DNA of 20,344 bases from a virus, in IMG/VR virus record IMGVR_UViG_3300042521_000120, positions 1 to 20,344 of that record, one strand, 5' to 3'. A program made the translations under genes and the position numbers. Numbering within the stretch: position 1 is the first letter of the stretch; the number at the start of each line of letters is the position of its first letter. Shown piece by piece: positions 14,969-20,344 of the stretch. The notes under the pieces are model-generated. The model made no database searches. It was not told where the DNA came from and was given only the letters and a program-made list of their open reading frames with translations.

Positions 14969-16122
14969 CGGATGTTGTTACGAATGTCCCAAGCGATTTC
15001 AAACGACAAGGTGTAGTTAATCATCTTTTGGTTGATTTCCTTTTGGTAATCTACTCCCGAATCTTGCGGGTTCACCGTGAACTCCACGCCTTCGTAATTG
15101 ATTGATACCTTCTCGCTCATCAGCAGCTCACGGATAACGTCATCGTAGTTCTCTTGCACCCAACCCGTGTTCAACGTGATAACCTCGGTGCTATTCACGT
15201 CAAATCTGCGCTTCTGCATTGTTTGCGTAAGCGACTGAGGTGTTGTTGCTGATATGTTGATTTGTGGCATATACTGCTCTGCCGTAAACGAACCTGAACG
15301 GGTAGATACCTTGAAGCAGGTCAGGTAGTCAACTACACCAAACTTGTTGATGAATGAAATACGTACCGGGGTGTACTTAGGTTCGCATACCTGCTCCACC
15401 GTGTAGGTGAATTGTGGCGTTACGGCATCCGTTCCGAACCCAACTTCAAACGTATCGTTTAGCACTACGGCAGAACTTGCAGCAACCAAAAACGCCTGAG
15501 CTTTTGTTTTGTCGTATGGAATGTATACGATTCGGGTGTTGCTATTGTTTCCAGGTGTGTAGTTAGCGACACCTTGCCAACTGCCACCAACATTCCGGTA
15601 AAAGAAGTACATCCGGGCAGGTAAGTAAATAGGCATCGCATAGTCAACTCCCGTGATATACAACCTGCGGGGTGTCACCATCCGTCCGGTGGTAACCGTG
15701 CTACCTGATACTTCTTGGTATGTTAACCATCCGTCCGTAACAAGAAATGATTGGTTGTTCTGGATAATACCTGAACCCGGTGTACCCGCATCTACATATT
15801 CGGAGGATAACGAGAACTTACACCAAACGCCCTCAGTCGTAGACAATTCGTATGTGTTGGTGGTACTGGTTTTTAGTACCGAAGCAATCTTCTCACGGAT
15901 TAACTCGCTGATTTCAAACGTAATAGGTGCATCGCTGATTGAATCCTTGAATAACGTGTAGTCAATCGCTGGGCTTGTAGTGCGGTCTCCGGTAAAAATC
16001 CGCAGCGTGAGCGTAGCGTTAATCAGGCCATCGGTACCTCCAGCACCTTTAGTCAACGTGATAAAGATTGGTGACCTTGCCATTTGTGGCGTAGTCGGAA
16101 AAGTTGCAACAGGTATAGCCAT
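14965..16122 (-). CDS. Tail protein, distal-tail / baseplate-type (Bacteroidota phage family)
   Basis: This 385-aa, beta-rich protein has no cysteine-rich or enzymatic motif that I recognise. The N-terminus (M-A-R-S-P-I-F-I-T-L, residues 14-23) and the central P-V-R-I-S-F-I-N-K-F-G-V-V-D-Y-L (about 252-267) are patterns I associate with a structural family common in Bacteroidota siphophages. The C-terminus (I-N-Y-T-L-S-F-E-I-A-W-D) is a clean beta-strand ending. Its stop overlaps the start of the next tail gene (ATGA), and the pair precedes the tape measure. A role at the tail tip is inferred from position and size. Confidence 0.5.
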   Translation of the reverse strand: MAIPVATFPTTPQMARSPIFITLTKGAGGTDGLINATLTLRIFTGDRTTSPAIDYTLFKDSISDAPITFEISELIREKIASVLKTSTTNTYELSTTEGVWCKFSLSSEYVDAGTPGSGIIQNNQSFLVTDGWLTYQEVSGSTVTTGRMVTPRRLYITGVDYAMPIYLPARMYFFYRNVGGSWQGVANYTPGNNSNTRIVYIPYDKTKAQAFLVAASSAVVLNDTFEVGFGTDAVTPQFTYTVEQVCEPKYTPVRISFINKFGVVDYLTCFKVSTRSGSFTAEQYMPQINISATTPQSLTQTMQKRRFDVNSTEVITLNTGWVQENYDDVIRELLMSEKVSINYEGVEFTVNPQDSGVDYQKEINQKMINYTLSFEIAWDIRNNIR

Positions 16123-16628
16123 TATTTACGTGTAAATGCTTGGAAGTCTTCCGGGGTTAATTCAAATGCCTTAACAATATCAGGCGGTAGTTTGGCGAAG
16201 TTCATTTTGAACGGTGCGCTAAAAAAGTAACTCGGTTTAATACCATTGTTGTAAACCGACTTTGCGATAGCCCATTGCAGACTCTTGCGTGGGACAAATC
16301 GTCCGTTCTTATCCCGTACTCCCTCCAGGCCTTTACGCACTACCCATTGAGCGAATGCCTTGGGTGGTGGCATCTTGTTGGTGTACTTGTATGGGGTGTT
16401 GAACTTGCGCTTTACGCCACTAACGCCCTTGTCCTGGTACTCGCCATAGTCCTCCATTGAGAACGTAAGAGAAAACGAGTTTGGGCCAACCGACAAATCG
16501 TAGTCAAGAGAATTGTACAACTCCTTTGTGCTATTCTTTTTCTTCTTGGTAAGGTTCTGCCTCGCCTGTTGGATTACACGCTTTGCAAATCGCTCTAATG
16601 CGGCTTGGACAAGTTCCTTGCGTGGCAT
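16122..16628 (-). CDS. HK97 gp10-like tail-completion protein
   Basis: This 168-aa basic protein starts with a helix rich in Lys/Arg (A-L-E-R-F-A-K-R-V-I-Q-Q-A-R). It then carries the characteristic Y-G-E-Y-Q-D-K-G-V-S-G-V motif (about residues 61-72), where these proteins usually read Y-x-x-Y-x-E-x-G. A second half follows with P-P-P-K-A-F-A-Q-W-V and a repeat of helical segments. Such proteins act at the head-tail junction or in tail completion. It overlaps both neighbours by TAATG junctions, so the three genes from the chaperone on form a coupled group. Confidence 0.6.
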   Translation of the reverse strand: MPRKELVQAALERFAKRVIQQARQNLTKKKKNSTKELYNSLDYDLSVGPNSFSLTFSMEDYGEYQDKGVSGVKRKFNTPYKYTNKMPPPKAFAQWVVRKGLEGVRDKNGRFVPRKSLQWAIAKSVYNNGIKPSYFFSAPFKMNFAKLPPDIVKAFELTPEDFQAFTRK

Positions 16629-17095
16629 TAGCAGATAGAGATTTCGGTATTGGGAACAATCATATCAAAGGTCAGGTTCCATCCCGTTAGCAGGTTCTCA
16701 AATCGCTCCGTGAACGGCTCGCAGATAATGTCACCTTCAATCTCAAACTTATCCGTGTACAACGTGCCTCTGCGTAGTTGCGATTGCAATCCGTTCAAGA
16801 TAGCAAGAGTCGTGTTCAGAATATCTTGCTGGTTATCCACGCCAAAGAACGGCTCGTTCTGGTTGCGAATGTCCTGCTTGGTTTCGTCTACGATATCCAT
16901 ACACAAGACCGATACATTAAAGCGTATTACGTGGTCTGCGAATGTGGCCTGGTTAACCATAATGTGCGCCAACGGAAAGATGGTCTGCTTGTTCAGGTCA
17001 ACATCGAAGATATCGCCAAAGGTTACCACCTTAACCAAGGGGTGTGAGGATAGGTAATCGTTAATCTTTTGGGTGGCTAAATAAAAACTTCTCAT
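16628..17095 (-). CDS. Probable tail terminator / neck protein
   Basis: This 155-aa protein has the feel of small tail-completion proteins: an N-terminal helix (R-S-F-Y-L-A-T-Q-K-I-N-D-Y-L), a short strand V-V-T-F-G-D-I-F-D-V-D, and strands around P-L-A-H-I-M-V-N and I-R-F-N-V-S-V-L-C-M-D. It closes with N-L-L-T-G-W-N-L-T-F-D-M-I-V-P, a typical ending for Bacteroidota phage proteins of this group. It starts inside the stop of the frameshift product and ends in a TAATG overlap with the next gene, an HK97-gp10-like protein. That pairing is usual for head-tail joining or tail-terminator genes. The exact role is inferred. Confidence 0.5.
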   Translation of the reverse strand: MRSFYLATQKINDYLSSHPLVKVVTFGDIFDVDLNKQTIFPLAHIMVNQATFADHVIRFNVSVLCMDIVDETKQDIRNQNEPFFGVDNQQDILNTTLAILNGLQSQLRRGTLYTDKFEIEGDIICEPFTERFENLLTGWNLTFDMIVPNTEISIC

Positions 17096-17816
17096 TTCTT
17101 CATCATTGCTAATTCAATATCGTTTTTCTCTTTTTCAAACGTCAAATACGTTAGAGCTTGGTGGACGGGAAGTTTAGTAACGTCTCCAAATTTGAGGACA
17201 TCTCCATCAGCAAGTGCATAGATGGATTGATACCATCCCCACTTTTGTCCGAACTGCGCTTCTCTTGTGTAGGGGTTGTCTGTTGTTTGGCCAAAGAGCG
17301 CAACGTATGTGTTGCTAATACGTTCCCTAAACGATAAAAAAAAACCAGCGCTCCAAGCACTACGGATGCGGGCATCTCTTTCATTATCTCGTCTCGCTCG
17401 TCTGTTGCCGTGTATGGTTCAATATCGTAGCGTTCTCCCTTCTCTTTTGTTACCGGGCGGTACAATACAGACATTGCCTTGTGCATTGTTGCCCAATCTG
17501 AAATATAACTGTCCAAGTCCACAAACTCCCCTAACGAGATTTCGTTTAGAGCGGGAATGAATCCGTACTTGGTTCCGTTCAATTCAATGAACTTGGTAAG
17601 ACCTGGCTTTTCGGATAGGGTCTTGGCCAATGTATTTAGGACGTTGACCGCATCCACCAGGCGGACGTTCGGCAGGTCACTAAATGGAACATTGCAGAAG
17701 ATTTCGAGCATCTTCATTTGCTTGAATTCTCCCTCACCTTCAATACGAGCAAAGCGCTGATATTGGTCTAGCGTGATTTCGTCAAGCGATGTTGGTACTA
17801 CTAATTTCAGTTCCAT
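17092..17816 (-). CDS. Tail assembly chaperone-like protein, predicted -1 frameshift (long) product
   Basis: If ribosomes slip back one base on the T9 run (17344-17336), translation continues in an open -1 frame for 81 codons and stops at the TGA at 17094-17092, giving about 241 aa. This frame reads as real protein. It contains E-A-Q-F-G-Q-K-W-G-W-Y-Q-S-I-Y-A-L-A, then F-G-D-V-T-K-L-P-V-H-Q-A-L-T-Y-L, then a Lys/Glu-rich helical end (F-E-K-E-K-N-D-I-E-L). The -1 frame also fills the apparent gap after the short product, and its TGA overlaps the next ATG as ATGA, like other gene junctions here. The alternative is a one-base assembly error in the homopolymer, in which case this would be the only product. 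Confidence 0.6.
17151..17816 (-). CDS. Tail assembly chaperone-like protein, in-frame (short) product
   Basis: The 221-aa zero-frame product starts with M-E-L-K-L-V-V-P-T-S-L-D-E-I-T-L-D-Q-Y-Q, an opening I associate with Bacteroidota phage proteins next to tail genes. I chose the ATG at 17816. A TTG at 17831, overlapping the terL stop, would add five residues and looks less likely. Residues 158-161 (V-F-F-Y) are encoded by GTT TTT TTT TAT, a run of nine T. Beyond it this frame continues as Y-R-L-G-N-V-L-A-T-H and ends in a Ser/Thr/Lys-rich, low-information tail. The two-frame architecture is like lambda G/GT, where both products chaperone the tape measure during tail assembly. The function is inferred from architecture and context, not from recognised residues. 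Confidence 0.6.
   Translation of the reverse strand: MELKLVVPTSLDEITLDQYQRFARIEGEGEFKQMKMLEIFCNVPFSDLPNVRLVDAVNVLNTLAKTLSEKPGLTKFIELNGTKYGFIPALNEISLGEFVDLDSYISDWATMHKAMSVLYRPVTKEKGERYDIEPYTATDERDEIMKEMPASVVLGALVFFYRLGNVLATHTLRSLAKQQTTPTQEKRSSDKSGDGINPSMHLLMEMSSNLETLLNFPSTKL
17336..17344 (-). promoter_or_regulatory. Slippery T9 run for -1 ribosomal frameshifting
   Basis: On the coding strand the run reads GG, nine T, then ATCG. In the zero frame the heptamer is T TTT TTT (17343-17337), which lets both tRNAs re-pair perfectly after a -1 slip. I did not find another X-XXY-YYZ heptamer between here and the stop of the short product. No downstream stimulatory structure was evaluated. Confidence 0.55.
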
Positions 17817-17827
17817 AGATAAATAAC

Positions 17828-18985
17828 TCAACGGATAGAATACCTACCGTAGTTTGGTTTAGAAAGTTTATTATAGACGGCATAACGGCTGGCATCGAGT
17901 GCGTGATTCATTACGTCAATAGGTTTATTCAATAGATTGCCGTTCTTGTCCTCCGTCCATTTGTAGTTCTGCAATTCTTTAATTAGATTGTTGCTCCGTG
18001 AGGTTGCAAATATCTTGTGCCGCTTCAGGATGTCAATACCTGCATTAATCGAATCTTGCCCTTTAGCCGTTGGTTTAATGTTCCAACCGAATCGGTGCAG
18101 TTCCTCGATTGATTTCGGTTCGGCACTATCCGCAAAGATTTCATCCCTCCGGTCAAGTCCTAACGATTGTAGGTGGTGATGGAGGTCACGGTTGGTCATC
18201 CCGGTACGGTATAGCAGCTCGTCCAAGTATAAGTTATCCCCGTGTTGGTAGACTGCCACAAGGGCGCTGGGGTCGTTCGTGTAACCGAAATCGAGGCCAT
18301 ATGAAATTAGTTTTGCTTCTTGTGGGATTTCAGATGTTCCGAATTGAAAGATAGTAGCACGGCTCATACCACGCTCACCAAGACCGTAGATACGCCAATA
18401 GTCCTCGTCTGTTTCTTTTAACCGTTCGATTTCATTCTTAATCTGTTGGTCAAGGAACGGGTTATCCAGGTAGGTGGTTTGGTAAAAGTCGCAATCCTCA
18501 CGTGGTATTACCCGGTCATAAATCCAATGGAAGGATTCTGATGGGTTGTAGTCAAGGATAATACGCCCATCGGTACGAAAGATAAGCTGCTGCCAATCTT
18601 CGTAAAACAACTCGTTTGCCTCGTTAATGTAAAGAAGGTTACGTTTGCGGCCCCGAATCTTTTGCGGTTGGTCAAGGGATATAAACTCAACAAGGTTTCC
18701 GTTTAGGTGATATTCGTGACTGGACTTGTTGTGGTAGTCCTCCCGGTACAAATCGTGGTTACGAAGAATATCGAAGAAGTCCCGCATTACGGATGCCCGT
18801 AACGAAGGGAACGACTTACGGCAAATGGTTATCGTTTTATCCGTATTGCGTTCGGTGTAATAGAAAATAAGCCAGAGCAGGATATTGTAAGTTTTCCCAC
18901 TCCGTGTACCGCCCTGCTCAACGATAATACGCTTATCGCTTTTGATTAGGTGGTTAAATACCTTATTGGTCTGTATCGTTGCCAA
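17828..18985 (-). CDS. terL: Terminase large subunit (ATPase and nuclease)
   Basis: This is a 385-aa packaging motor of the Terminase_3 / PBSX-like type. Residues 25-32 are the Walker A motif G-G-T-R-S-G-K-T. Residues 117-122 are a Walker B-like L-L-Y-I-N-E, with Asn where Asp is usual before the catalytic Glu. Residues 144-149 (L-D-Y-N-P-S) are the coupling motif. The C-terminal RNase H-like nuclease shows D232 in L-D-F-G-Y-T-N-D-P-S, D286 in F-A-D-S-A-E-P, and D364 in D-V-M-N-H-A-L-D-A-S-R-Y. TerL pumps DNA into the prohead through the portal and cuts the concatemer. The start is TTG: the frame has a stop three codons upstream and no ATG before Walker A. It overlaps the terS end by 23 nt. 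Confidence 0.95.
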   Translation of the reverse strand: MATIQTNKVFNHLIKSDKRIIVEQGGTRSGKTYNILLWLIFYYTERNTDKTITICRKSFPSLRASVMRDFFDILRNHDLYREDYHNKSSHEYHLNGNLVEFISLDQPQKIRGRKRNLLYINEANELFYEDWQQLIFRTDGRIILDYNPSESFHWIYDRVIPREDCDFYQTTYLDNPFLDQQIKNEIERLKETDEDYWRIYGLGERGMSRATIFQFGTSEIPQEAKLISYGLDFGYTNDPSALVAVYQHGDNLYLDELLYRTGMTNRDLHHHLQSLGLDRRDEIFADSAEPKSIEELHRFGWNIKPTAKGQDSINAGIDILKRHKIFATSRSNNLIKELQNYKWTEDKNGNLLNKPIDVMNHALDASRYAVYNKLSKPNYGRYSIR

Positions 18986-19310
18986 GAACTTCTATTTGAA
19001 ACATCTTGCCCGTAGATACGTCCAACTCCTGGCGTTCTACATAACCCCGCTTCTTACCTTTTGTTTTTAAGAAAAAGATTGTTGCGGTTGAATTGCCGTC
19101 CTTGATTTGCTTGTGCAGTTGGCTTTCTGCAAAGTCAAGCGCAACGTCTGATAGTGATTCGACTGCTGCTTTGTATTCGGGGTCGCTATCCATCCAAAGG
19201 TAATGCGTAGTTCTCCCAATGCCTACCGTCTTGCAGGCCGAGGTTACAACTCCAAGCGATTTTTCTAATGCATCGAGCATTGCCTTTTTATGTTGTACAG
19301 TTTTGTCCAT
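18963..19310 (-). CDS. terS: Terminase small subunit
   Basis: This 115-aa protein has an N-terminal helix-turn-helix-like region: L-G-V-V-T-S-A-C-K-T-V-G-I-G-R-T-T at about residues 19-35, followed by an aromatic recognition-helix segment Y-L-W-M-D-S-D-P-E-Y. This is the usual layout of small HTH terminase subunits. A helical central part (D-V-A-L-D-F-A-E-S-Q-L) and A-T-I-F-F-L-K-T-K-G-K-K-R-G-Y come next; that last motif is common in this family. TerS recognises the packaging site and loads TerL on DNA. It lies directly before terL, which supports the call. The ATG at 19310 is preferred; another ATG 5 nt upstream is out of frame. No strong ribosome-binding site is visible, as is usual in Bacteroidota. 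Confidence 0.85.
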   Translation of the reverse strand: MDKTVQHKKAMLDALEKSLGVVTSACKTVGIGRTTHYLWMDSDPEYKAAVESLSDVALDFAESQLHKQIKDGNSTATIFFLKTKGKKRGYVERQELDVSTGKMFQIEVLGNDTDQ

Positions 19311-19333
19311 ACCATATCTTTGTTTTATATTTG
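19302..19333 (+). promoter_or_regulatory. Bacteroidota-type promoter facing right
   Basis: TTTG at 19302-19305 and TATATTTG at 19326-19333 are separated by 20 bases. This fits the Bacteroidota housekeeping consensus (-33 TTTG, -7 TAnnTTTG) with no mismatch. Predicted transcription would start about 19338-19341, immediately before the first base of the tRNA-like sequence at 19342. It points against all the protein genes, and its -33 box lies within the first codons of terS. I found no equally good match facing left near any gene start I examined. Confidence 0.6.
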
Positions 19334-19341
19334 TTTCACCT

Positions 19342-19412
19342 GCGAGGAAAGTGTAATGGTTGCACGCTTAATACTCCAATTAAGAAGTGGCGTTCGAATC
19401 GACCTCCTCGCT
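19342..19412 (+). tRNA. tRNA-like element, Gly(UCC)-like, with irregular anticodon loop and weak T stem
   Basis: The 7-bp acceptor stem GCGAGGA / TCCTCGC (19342-19348 with 19405-19411) is perfect and is followed by T as the discriminator base. The D stem GTGT / GCAC (19351-19354 with 19362-19365) encloses AATGGTT. The anticodon stem CTTAA / TTAAG (19367-19371 with 19380-19384) is perfect. The T loop TTCGAAT (19393-19399) is canonical. Oddities: A instead of T at position 8, an 8-nt anticodon loop TACTCCAA, no U33, a 3-nt variable region, and a T stem with only 3 of 5 pairs (TGGCG / CGACC). Aligned from the 3' side of the loop the anticodon is UCC. G1-C72, C2-G71 and U73 agree with glycine identity. 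CCA is not encoded. It could be a divergent phage tRNA, a decaying tRNA or a tRNA-mimic RNA. Confidence 0.5.
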
Positions 19413-20003
19413 CAAAGTAGCCCCGCTTGTCGGGGTTTCTTTTTTGGGATAAGGTTTACTTAACGATTGACACATAGGAATTAAACTCTTGTCAAGTGGA
19501 TAAATATACTTATGCTTCCCCGCTTTTTTTCGCTTTGGCAACTTCTTAAAATCAACACCCCAGTTGTATCTACCTCTATCGTGCTTCCATATTCCGTTTA
19601 GTAGGTATTCAGTTCCACTACTTTCTATATCTTCAATGTAATACCAATTAGTGGCTTGATAAATTGTTCCATAGTGATTCTGTCCCTTGTCTGCGTAACT
19701 AAATAACAATTTTACGGTTGGGCAATTCTTTTTTATTAACCTTATCGCAGACGCTAATACCTTGCTTGTTGAAGATTGCTTTCCATTTAGAGCCATTCTG
19801 TTTAATTCAAGATACTGACCATTTCTTAAATTAAATTTTGTTGGCATATTTACAGACGCACCGCCTCCAAATAAAACAACACCGCACCAGACGCCATTCT
19901 CAAAAACTGAATATCCAATAGAATACGTTGGAACTGCCTTTGCGTAGTGGAAGTTTAGGCAAGCATACTTGACGGCTTTGTTTGATGCAATTTCTAATTT
20001 CAT
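19380..20003 (-). CDS. mom: Mom-like DNA adenine-modification protein (GNAT-like fold family)
   Basis: This is a 207-aa protein. The family resemblance rests on an N-terminal N-F-H-Y-A-K-A-V-P block (residues 17-25), a G-V-x-L-F-G-G-G-A segment (41-49), L-E-L-N-R-M-A-L (65-72), and the hallmark S-Y-A-D-x4-N-H-Y-G-T-I-Y-Q-A-T-N-W-Y-Y (102-122). Phage Mu Mom, the founding member, converts adenine in phage DNA to a carbamoylmethyl (acetamido) form that resists host restriction enzymes. The same chemistry here is inferred from homology. The C-terminal tail from about residue 155 is Lys-rich and then low in structure. Its codons lie antisense to the terminator and the 3' half of the tRNA-like element on the plus strand, so the tail may be poorly constrained as protein. 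The start codon overlaps the upstream ParB-like stop. Confidence 0.8.
   Translation of the reverse strand: MKLEIASNKAVKYACLNFHYAKAVPTYSIGYSVFENGVWCGVVLFGGGASVNMPTKFNLRNGQYLELNRMALNGKQSSTSKVLASAIRLIKKNCPTVKLLFSYADKGQNHYGTIYQATNWYYIEDIESSGTEYLLNGIWKHDRGRYNWGVDFKKLPKRKKAGKHKYIYPLDKSLIPMCQSLSKPYPKKETPTSGATLSEEVDSNATS
19419..19445 (+). terminator. Intrinsic terminator after the tRNA-like element
   Basis: CCCCG (19421-19425), loop CTTGT, CGGGG (19431-19435), then TTTCTTTTTT. The stem can be extended by A-T and G-T pairs at its base. The T-tract is on the plus strand, so it stops rightward transcription and starts 7-9 nt after the tRNA-like sequence ends. It lies inside the 3' part of the Mom-like gene on the other strand. 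Confidence 0.75.
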
Positions 20004-20344
20004 ATCCCGCCTGCGCTAACTGAAAAATAAGCCCCTTGATACTTTCTATCTAAAAGCTCTTGTATATCTATCTCCGCCTTTTGTAGCTGCTCTGGACTAT
20101 CAAAGGTTATTTTCATAGTCGCTGGCTTTCCCTTCTCCTCGCCAATTAACTCATCGTGTGACGGCTCGCCTAAAAAAATAGGCAAGTCCAAGCCCCATTC
20201 CTGCAATAACTCCTCATCCCATTCGTTCGCTAATAAGTCCCAGTCCCATTCACCGAACCCAACATTGTCTTTGATTATGAACTCCGCCTGTTGCTCCTCC
20301 GTTAAGCTATCTGCGATAACAATCGGTACCTCTTTAAGTCCCGC
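20000..20344 (-). CDS. ParB-like nuclease-domain protein, C-terminal part (5' end outside window)
   Basis: The frame is open from the window edge to a TGA at 20002-20000, giving 114 residues without the true N-terminus. The visible start reads G-L-K-E-V-P-I-V-I-A, then L-T-E-E-Q-Q-A-E-F-I-I-K-D-N. This matches the end of the ParB/Srx-fold domain as it appears in phage proteins. A W/D-rich stretch follows (GEWDWDLLANEWDEELL, then EWGLDLP), and the protein ends in G-A-Y-F-S-V-S-A-G-G-I. I see no methyltransferase motif in this part, but one could lie upstream. Phage ParB-like proteins of this type often sit just before the terminase genes; a role in DNA binding, nicking or packaging is inference. 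Its TGA overlaps the next ATG (ATGA), so it is probably translationally coupled to the Mom-like gene. Confidence 0.75.
   Translation of the reverse strand, partial: AGLKEVPIVIADSLTEEQQAEFIIKDNVGFGEWDWDLLANEWDEELLQEWGLDLPIFLGEPSHDELIGEEKGKPATMKITFDSPEQLQKAEIDIQELLDRKYQGAYFSVSAGGI

Noticed and set aside
15653-15961. 102-aa plus-strand open frame, and similar long ones at 8436-8864 and 5646-5951
   Set aside because: They are antisense to clear structural genes, have no domain-like sequence and no promoter or operon context.
19342-19412. tRNA-like element as a phage attachment site (attP)
   Set aside because: attP sites usually carry only the 3' part of a tRNA gene and sit near an integrase. 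Here there is a whole tRNA shape with its own promoter and terminator and no integrase in the window.

Overview
The window is a block of late genes from a tailed double-stranded DNA phage (or prophage) of the Bacteroidota. It is siphovirus-like, because a tape-measure protein, a major tail protein and a tail assembly chaperone are present without a sheath gene. The host assignment is an inference. It rests on Bacteroidota-phage-type structural proteins, weak Shine-Dalgarno sequences, and one promoter with the Bacteroidota form TTTG-N20-TAnnTTTG. Every protein gene is on the minus strand, so transcription runs from the high to the low coordinates. Genes are tightly packed, and many stop/start pairs overlap as ATGA or TAATG.

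In transcription order, 20344-19380 holds the end of a ParB-like gene and a Mom-like DNA adenine-modification gene. Next come the small and large terminase subunits (19310-17828). On the opposite strand, at the mom/terS junction (19302-19445), there is a compact unit made of a Bacteroidota-type promoter, a 71-nt tRNA-like sequence and an intrinsic terminator.

From 17816 to 10552 lies a tail module. It contains a chaperone-like gene with a T9 slippery run and an open -1 frame that ends exactly at the next gene start, two neck/tail-completion-type proteins, two large tail-tip-type proteins, a 51-aa ORF and the tape measure. From 10552 to 7331 are an XkdF-type protease, a 46-aa Cys-rich protein, a scaffold-like protein, the major capsid protein and a probable major tail protein. 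Two strong intrinsic terminators (7890-7928 and 6925-6955) interrupt this run. From 7324 to 4003 are a small helical protein, a small structural-type protein, a portal with an extra C-terminal domain, a connector-like protein and a W/G-rich small protein. A GIY-YIG homing endonuclease (4000-3452) is followed by a modular fibre/adhesin and a 103-aa unknown.

The final 1.4 kb is a lysis cassette: a 53-aa holin-like protein, an 80-aa membrane protein, an M15 peptidase endolysin and a lipoprotein with a C-terminal membrane segment that looks like a one-gene spanin.

Together these genes would modify the DNA, package it, build head and tail, bind the host and lyse it. The least expected items are the antisense tRNA-like unit beside the terminase genes, the frameshift gene, and the order in which the tail module sits between terminase and capsid genes.
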